A DNA stretch of 64,000 nucleotides from the NCBI GenBank assembly GCA_031979385.1, contig DALZEF010000014.1, positions 1 through 64,000 on the forward strand. The letters run 5' to 3'. The DNA is from Timonella sp031979385 (GTDB lineage: Bacteria > Actinomycetota > Actinomycetes > Actinomycetales > Cellulomonadaceae). The position numbers and the translations under genes were made by a program. Shown here piece by piece: positions 59,024 through 64,000 of the stretch (position 1 is the first letter of the stretch; each line of letters begins with the position of its first letter). Under the pieces are notes generated by a model. The model worked only from the letters and a program-made list of their open reading frames with translations, ran no database searches and had not been told where the DNA came from.

Positions 59024-59298
59024 TAGTTACTCTCCTCTGTTTCCTTAGCTACCAAGGACAGTGTGCCGCGAGTTAATGCCTGCTCCGCCTCAGTCTCAAG
59101 TTGAGCTGAGTGGGCGCGCGCGATGACCTCCGCGCGTTGCTGGGCAATAAGTTCAATAACTTCGACCATGGACTCGCGCACGATGTATTTCGTGCCGTCC
59201 ACCAGAGTCAGGATGGTGTCAGGAGCGCTATCAATGCGCTGGATAAGGTCCGGGTTTACGGCGAACCTCTCCTTGTTCAGCTTACTAACGACAATCAT
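59023..59298 (-). CDS. flbD: FlbD-like small flagellar protein
   Basis: 91 aa. MIVVSKLNKERFAVNPDLIQRI and VDGTKYIVRESMVEVIELI are the FlbD domain; the last 35 residues are an added acidic helix. Function unknown in Gram-positives, though usually between flgE and motA. Here the flgE side is interrupted by the inserted gene. A candidate FliA-type -10 (GCCGATGA, complement of 59354-59361) lies 55 bp upstream with a poor -35. Confidence 0.9.
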   Translation of the reverse strand: MIVVSKLNKERFAVNPDLIQRIDSAPDTILTLVDGTKYIVRESMVEVIELIAQQRAEVIARAHSAQLETEAEQALTRGTLSLVAKETEESN

Positions 59299-59503
59299 GT
59301 GTCTCCATCCTTGGCCTAACTACGCGGCTCATCCGTGAGCCTTGCGTACTACTCATCGGCATGGGGTGCGCACACGTGAGGGGATTTTTTGTGTTCCGGA
59401 TAGCATTCCGTGCCTTTTGTTCGCCCACTGCGGATCACTTTCGTGCCGTCTTAGCTCTGCCCTCTGTCCGCTGTTCTCCCATCTCTCCCCTCCCCCCAGC
59501 CAG

Positions 59504-59657
59504 CCGAGGGACTGTTTTCGTTCCGGGGGCCTGTACTTTATGCACCCACCCGGACCCTTTTGTGCCCTTCGAGTCCTGCGTGAGGCTTGAGTGTGGGAGG
59601 TTTAGGCCGCAGACACCTTCTCAAACTGGTAGCCACGCTGATGTAGCAGCCTGCGGA
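59504..59657. repeat. Left arm of a 153-bp inverted repeat
   Basis: Complementary to 60724-60876 with one mismatch and one single-base indel (five versus four G at 59525). The inner end (59602-59657) is an inverted copy of the last 18 codons and stop of the gene at 59832-60779. The rest of 59299-59831 has no gene that I can see. Confidence 0.95.
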
Positions 59658-59831
59658 TTTTCGACGAGTCGGAAACTCCGCTTTTAGTTCAGTGTTCCTG
59701 TCGCTGGTTTGGCGGACGTCTGGGGATTTGTTGTTTTCACAGCCACCACTGCATCTGTTTTCCCCAGATTCTGGACACCTCCCTGTAGATAGAGAACCAT
59801 CGGTCGGGTTGCTCCGCTGCACAGTGGGCAT

Positions 59832-60779
59832 ATGACGCAGACACGACACGAAGAGACTGTTCAGAAAAACCTTGCAGCGCTACCGCGTACCTACACCACG
59901 ACAACTGTGTCAGCTAGGAAACGCAAGCGCGCGGTCAAAGAAGGAAACTTGAAAATTGTGCTGCCCGGGCGTTACGTCATGACAAGTGCCCTTCCGTCCG
60001 AGAAAGATGATTTTCACGTCAGGGTAGCGGCATTTCGCGCTCTCAAGCTCTCCGCAGGTCTGTCAAAGATCCAGCCAGAAGAGGTGGTGAGCCACCATAG
60101 TGCAGGCATACTCTGGGACCTCCCTGCAATGGGTGCGGATATACGGGTACATGTCATCCGACCGCTCCTTGGCAGAGCACGACGCAGCTCATTTGCTCTG
60201 CATCGGCAACACATTGACCCTAACCAAATCCTGAAGGTAGATGGACTGCTTGTCACGAGCCTCGAACAAACTGCACTTGACCTTGCGGTTTGCCTCCCAA
60301 GACATCAGGGGCTGGCAATCATAGATAGTGCTCGCCGGAAGGGTGCTAGTAAACACGATCTCCTGGACTTGGCCCGGAAACGAGTGGGTAATGGACGTGT
60401 CAAGGTTCAGCAGCTCATCGAACTGAGCGTCGATAATGCTGAGTCACCGTACGAAAGCGTTATCCGGTATTGGCTACTTCAAGCCGGAGTGTCCAAAGTG
60501 GTCACGCAGTTGCGGATTATGACTGATCTTGGGGAGTTCCGCGTCGATAACGCTATCCCTGAGATTAGGCTGATCATCGAATTTGATGGCAAAGAAAAGT
60601 ACCGGGAACAACATGACGTCAAGAGGGAAAAACGTCGTCAAGACGCTCTTCGTACGGCTGGTTGGGAAGTCAGACACTACATGTATGAGGAGTTGTCCAA
60701 CCCAGAACGGCTCATCACTCACTTCCGCAGGCTGCTACATCAGCGTGGCTACCAGTTTGAGAAGGTGTCTGCGGCCTAA
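59832..60779 (+). CDS. AbiEi-like protein with C-terminal DUF559/PD-(D/E)XK-like domain
   Basis: 315 aa. The N-terminal part is a winged-helix/AbiEi-like module: VSARKRKRAVKEGNLKIVLP with GRYVM, VVSHHSAGILWDLP and VTSLEQTALDLA. The C-terminal 110 residues look like a very-short-patch/DUF559 nuclease fold with E204, D239 and E250-F-D252-G-K254 (LIIEFDGKEKYREQ). Such proteins are scattered in actinobacteria and often annotated as type IV antitoxins; no AbiEii toxin partner is beside it. It stands opposite to all flagellar genes, has lower GC and its last 56 bp are part of the right repeat arm. Confidence 0.75.
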   Translation: MTQTRHEETVQKNLAALPRTYTTTTVSARKRKRAVKEGNLKIVLPGRYVMTSALPSEKDDFHVRVAAFRALKLSAGLSKIQPEEVVSHHSAGILWDLPAMGADIRVHVIRPLLGRARRSSFALHRQHIDPNQILKVDGLLVTSLEQTALDLAVCLPRHQGLAIIDSARRKGASKHDLLDLARKRVGNGRVKVQQLIELSVDNAESPYESVIRYWLLQAGVSKVVTQLRIMTDLGEFRVDNAIPEIRLIIEFDGKEKYREQHDVKREKRRQDALRTAGWEVRHYMYEELSNPERLITHFRRLLHQRGYQFEKVSAA

Positions 60780-60876
60780 ACCTCCCACACTCAAGCCTCA
60801 CGCAGGACTCGAAGGGCACAAAAGGGTCCGGGTGGGTGCATAAAGTACAGGCCCCGGAACGAAAACAGCCCCTCGG
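60724..60876. repeat. Right arm of a 153-bp inverted repeat
   Basis: Contains the 3' end of the AbiEi-like gene (60724-60779) and 97 bp downstream. See the left arm at 59504-59657. No target-site duplication is evident outside the arms. Confidence 0.95.
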
Positions 60877-60934
60877 TGCAGGAGAATACAACTAACCCAC
60901 CGAGCAGGAACACAGGTTCACCGGTGAGAGAAAA

Positions 60935-60981
60935 GCTCAGGCGGGTTACTTCCCAAAGTTTGGGAGGCAACCCGCCTGAGC
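60935..60981 (-). terminator. Terminator after flgE
   Basis: Minus-strand stem GCTCAGGCGGGTT/AACCCGCCTGAGC, with an inner CTCCCA/TGGGAA pairing, followed by TTTTCTC. It ends the fliK-flgD-flgE transcript before the inserted gene. Confidence 0.85.
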
Positions 60982-61000
60982 GTCGAGGAAGAGCTAGGGG

Positions 61001-62197
61001 TCAGCGCTTCAGGTTCACGAGTTCCTGGAGCAGTTCGTCCGACGTGGTGATGACGCGGGAGTTCGCCTGGAAACCACGCTGGGCGATGATCAGGTTGGTG
61101 AACTCTGCGGACAGGTCAACGTTCGACATTTCGAGTGCACCACCGACGAGCGATCCACGGCCACCGTCTGCGGCGACACCAATCTCCGGGTCACCGGAGT
61201 TCACGGATACGCCGTAAAGGTTTCCACCCTGCTTCTCCAGACCATTCGGGTTGGCGAAGGTGGCAAGGGAGATACGTCCGATTGCCTCCTTCATGCCGTT
61301 GGAGAAGGATCCGATGATCGTTCCATCTGCACCTATCTGGAAGGACTGGAGGGCACCAGCCTGCTGGCCGTCACGAGACGCAACCTGGAGAGTGGTGAGG
61401 TTCGCGTATCCGGTGGTCGTGCCGAGGTCGATCGCAATGCCACCCAGGGTGTGCGTGGTTCCGCCGGTTGGCTGTCCGTTAGCGTCAAAGCTCATAGCGG
61501 TTGGCCCGAAGGAGTTACCGTTGGGGTCGCTTCCCGATACGTTCCAGGTCATTGCTCCAGCCCCCGGAGCGGTGACCTTCTCGAAGGTCAGGGTGACGAT
61601 ACGGGAGTTTCCGAGCGTGTCGTAGACCTCGATGTCACGGTTGAGGGTGGTGCCTGCCGCGGCGTCGGATGGCAGGTTTCCGTCAAAGGTGACGCTGGTG
61701 GTCTGCGCAGAGCCGTTCAGAGTGGACATGGGCAGTTGCAGCGGGGAGAGGATGCCGTTGGGGTCAACAACGCCGTTTTGTGCGGCCCATCCCATCACGA
61801 ATGCACCTTCCGGGGTAACCAGGTTTCCGTTGGCGTCGAAGTCGAATGCACCGGCGCGGGTGTAGAACTGCTGGTTTCCCTTCTGCACGACAAAGAATCC
61901 GTCGCCGGAGATCATGACGTCGGTGGAACGGTTGGTGACCTGTGCTGCACCCTGGGAGAAGTTGGTGGTGATACCTGCGACCTGTACACCAAGACCGACC
62001 TGGGCTGGGTTGGTTCCACCGACGTTGCCCTGTGGCGCACCGGAGTTCTGCAGAATCTGGGACAGTGTGTCCTTGAACTGCGTCTGGGAGGACTTGAATC
62101 CCGTGGTGTTGACGTTTGCGATGTTGTTACCGGTGACGTCAAGCATGGTCTGGTGGGAGCGGAGACCGGAGATACCCGTGAATAGTGAACGTAGCAT
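61001..62197 (-). CDS. flgE: Flagellar hook protein FlgE
   Basis: 398 aa. N-terminal rod/hook motif MLRSLFTGISGLRSHQTMLDVTGNNIANVNT, FlgE middle domain (FTRAG-like YTRAGAFDFDANGNLV, GWAAQNG) and C-terminal heptad helix QANSRVITTSDELLQELVNL. Exported by the flagellar system. Within the family's length range for Gram-positives. Confidence 0.96.
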   Translation of the reverse strand: MLRSLFTGISGLRSHQTMLDVTGNNIANVNTTGFKSSQTQFKDTLSQILQNSGAPQGNVGGTNPAQVGLGVQVAGITTNFSQGAAQVTNRSTDVMISGDGFFVVQKGNQQFYTRAGAFDFDANGNLVTPEGAFVMGWAAQNGVVDPNGILSPLQLPMSTLNGSAQTTSVTFDGNLPSDAAAGTTLNRDIEVYDTLGNSRIVTLTFEKVTAPGAGAMTWNVSGSDPNGNSFGPTAMSFDANGQPTGGTTHTLGGIAIDLGTTTGYANLTTLQVASRDGQQAGALQSFQIGADGTIIGSFSNGMKEAIGRISLATFANPNGLEKQGGNLYGVSVNSGDPEIGVAADGGRGSLVGGALEMSNVDLSAEFTNLIIAQRGFQANSRVITTSDELLQELVNLKR

Positions 62198-62265
62198 GTC
62201 AGTTTTCCCTTATTGTTCGGGGCCGGCTGGCGGCCAAAGTGATGGTGATGTGCGGGGCGGCGCTG

Positions 62266-62838
62266 TTAGGCACCGATCCCTGCCTCGGTTGTGGGCGTCG
62301 CATCGGTTTCCTCGGACGCGGCTGCGCCTGATCCACTGTCTGCATCACCACTGTCTGGCGTTGTCTCGTCGCTGTCAGTTCCATCGTTGTCTACCGGTGG
62401 GACGTAGCCTTCCGTGGCTACGTGCGCAACTGCATCGAGCGGGATTTCCTTATCCCCGATGATGACTGTCGGTACTTCGCCAGCGTAGGCTACCGCGTCA
62501 ACAATTCCTGTCACTATCGTGTTGTCCTCACCCAGGTAGCTGACCTGCTTTCCGATGAGGTCAGCAGCCGCACTGCGCATGTGGAGCGCAAAGCTCTCGG
62601 TCTGGGTGGTGGTCAGTTTGGTGAGCTGTTCCATGGAGGCCAACTGGGCGGTCTGCGCCATCATCTCGTTGGTGTTCATGGGGTTGCTTGGGTCTTGGTA
62701 CTTGAGTTGCGCCACCAGCAGGGTCATGAAGGTTTCAGAGTCCAGATCCTGTTTGGGGTTGCGAACGCCTGCCGAGCCCGTGTACATGCTGGGTTGGCTT
62801 TGCTGTGCGGCATTTACTGCGCCGACGTCAACGCTCAT
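62266..62838 (-). CDS. flgD: Hook-capping protein FlgD
   Basis: 190 aa. LDSETFMTLLVAQLKYQDPSNPM, TNEMMAQTAQLASMEQL and SYLGEDNTIVTGIVDAV are FlgD marks. The C-terminal Ig/FlgD-Tudor part is short and is followed by an acidic Asp/Ser/Thr tail. Caps the growing hook. Confidence 0.95.
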   Translation of the reverse strand: MSVDVGAVNAAQQSQPSMYTGSAGVRNPKQDLDSETFMTLLVAQLKYQDPSNPMNTNEMMAQTAQLASMEQLTKLTTTQTESFALHMRSAAADLIGKQVSYLGEDNTIVTGIVDAVAYAGEVPTVIIGDKEIPLDAVAHVATEGYVPPVDNDGTDSDETTPDSGDADSGSGAAASEETDATPTTEAGIGA

Positions 62839-62864
62839 GTGTTTCTCCTTGTATTACGGGCGGG

Positions 62865-64000
62865 TCAGGCCATGATGTCGACGCCGTGGGCATCTGGGTG
62901 GCGAGTGTCTTGGGATGGTGTGGCATCGTTTTCGATGAACTGGGCATTTCCAGCGCCGACCTGCGCCGCACTGGGGCTGGCGGTTCCGCGGGCGAATCCG
63001 CCTGGACCGAACTGGTCGCGGGCGTCGGATCGTTCGGAACCGACATCGAGTTGTGCGTTCATTCCGGTGGATTGGAGGTCGCGCTTGAGGTCGTTCAGGA
63101 TGGCTCGCAGCGACTCGCGGGCTCCGTCGGTTGCTCCGATGAGTTCTACCCGGATGCCTTCATGTCCGATGTGCGCACGTACGGTGACGGGCCCGAGGTT
63201 CTCGGGGGTCACGTTGACGGTGAACGTGTGTTCTCCTGCGCCAGCCTGGGTAAGGCGTCCGATGGGGCCACGTACCTGTTCGAGCATTCCAGCCGGGGTG
63301 CTGGCCGGCGGTGCCGAGGCAACAGAGGCGGGCTCACTCACCGGTGTGCTCTGGGCTATGACCGGAGCTGTTGAGACGACCGGAGTGGTCGGCACTGGCT
63401 GCGGGGCGCTTTGGGCTGCTGCTGGCTGGGATGGAGTGGATTCGCCATCCGCAGCGCTCGTTGTGACAACGGGTGTGGTCGGCTCAGGTGCTGCCTGCTG
63501 TGTGACGGTGATGCGTGGTCCAGAGTTCTCCTGCACAGGTTGTGGGGCCGCTGGTGGTGTTCCCTGCTGCGGGTTCGCTGGTTGCTGCTGGGTTGGAGCG
63601 CTCTCACGCGCTGTGTTGTCTTGCGCGCGGGGTGTTGGAGCGACGGTCTGCGATCCGTCTTCCGTTGTTTCAACGGGAACATCCTGTGGGACGACCTGCG
63701 GCGTGGCAGTGTCCCCGCCGAGTTCCGCGGGAACATCGGTGGTCGCGCTGTCCTGAGCCGGAATGTCCTGCGGGGCGGCCTGGTCCACAACGGGTGCCTG
63801 GTCGTTGAGATTTTCTGTCGCCTCCTGCGAGATGATCAGTTCGAAGGCGATCTGCGACTGATCCACTGGCGCCTGTGGTTCCGGTGGAACCACAGTGTCA
63901 GTGCTGCTTGCCGACGAGTCCCCGGTTTCCGTGGAGCCTTCCTGGGAGGTCTGCTGTTGGGTTTGTTCACCGATTTCTTGGGCGACTTTGGCGTCGAAGT
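62865..64000 (-). CDS. fliK: Flagellar hook-length control protein FliK, C-terminal part (runs off the right edge)
   Basis: 378 residues are in the window; the frame is open to the edge, so the start is outside. A long Pro/Thr/Gln-rich ruler region leads to the C-terminal Flg_hook domain (FTVNVTPENLGPVTVRAHIG, GIRVELIGATDGARESLRAIL, LKRDLQSTGM). It measures hook length and switches FlhB. It stands 26 bp before flgD. Confidence 0.92.
   Translation of the reverse strand, partial: FDAKVAQEIGEQTQQQTSQEGSTETGDSSASSTDTVVPPEPQAPVDQSQIAFELIISQEATENLNDQAPVVDQAAPQDIPAQDSATTDVPAELGGDTATPQVVPQDVPVETTEDGSQTVAPTPRAQDNTARESAPTQQQPANPQQGTPPAAPQPVQENSGPRITVTQQAAPEPTTPVVTTSAADGESTPSQPAAAQSAPQPVPTTPVVSTAPVIAQSTPVSEPASVASAPPASTPAGMLEQVRGPIGRLTQAGAGEHTFTVNVTPENLGPVTVRAHIGHEGIRVELIGATDGARESLRAILNDLKRDLQSTGMNAQLDVGSERSDARDQFGPGGFARGTASPSAAQVGAGNAQFIENDATPSQDTRHPDAHGVDIMA

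Noticed and set aside
59538..59849. Minus-strand frame through the left inverted-repeat arm
   Set aside because: Its C-terminal 39 residues recur in a plus-strand frame in the right arm only because the arms are complementary; it is not a gene.

Overview
The window is about 64 kb of a motile, moderately high-GC actinomycete draft assembly. Pointers to Actinomycetota, most likely a flagellated Micrococcales relative (not resolved to genus), are the Glp/GlpR-type division genes, a PMT mannosyltransferase next to rsmI, a c-di-AMP riboswitch in front of a secreted NlpC/P60 protein, frequent GTG/TTG starts and several probable leaderless genes. Two runs of exactly 100 N (15383-15482 and 30952-31051) are scaffold gaps, both inside tandem repeats.

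Layout. 1-6353: metG (partial), pncA, a chemoreceptor gene, a triple 92-bp repeat, rsmI and the divergent PMT gene. 6354-12440: an accessory stretch with two truncated-gene scars, a mutarotase, a thioredoxin plus CPVC membrane protein behind a CsoR/CstR-type palindrome, a displaced flagellar M15 peptidase, a decayed ISL3 transposase and two secreted-protein genes, the first with a nonsense codon in its likely signal peptide. 12447-20954: aldehyde dehydrogenase, a sepX/glpR-like membrane protein, rimJ-like acetyltransferase, MoeA/Glp-like protein, 5-formyl-THF cyclo-ligase, a CIRCE site before an FmdB zinc ribbon, a lipoprotein, a SAF-domain protein and mscL. 20958-39594: a 4.5-kb helicase-like gene with degenerate ATPase motifs and an overlapping small gene, tRNA-Arg(CCT), OsmC, a 54-aa CxxC gene with a structured leader, universal stress protein, NlpC/P60 behind a ydaO riboswitch, DtxR, serC, MarR-MFS, manA and an NCS2 permease.

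39944-64000 is a motility region read entirely on the minus strand except for one intruder. In transcription order: fliK-flgD-flgE, terminator, then flbD-motA-motB-fliL-fliM-fliN-fliO-fliP-fliQ-fliR-flhB-flhA-flhF-like, csrA, cheA-cheW, cheB-cheR-cheY-cheX and a second response regulator/CheX-like pair, ending in a terminator at about 39860. Many genes overlap by 1-26 bp, so translation is probably coupled. Between flgE and flbD sits an oppositely oriented AbiEi/DUF559-like gene bracketed by a near-perfect 153-bp inverted repeat.

Three families of palindromic intergenic repeats are scattered over the window: a nested palindrome of about 80-100 bp, sometimes in tandem; a 59-bp hairpin found three times; and a 55-bp hairpin found twice. 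The observations I rate highest are the inverted-repeat cassette in the flagellar locus, the CsoR/CstR-operator thioredoxin module and the CIRCE-fmdB arrangement.
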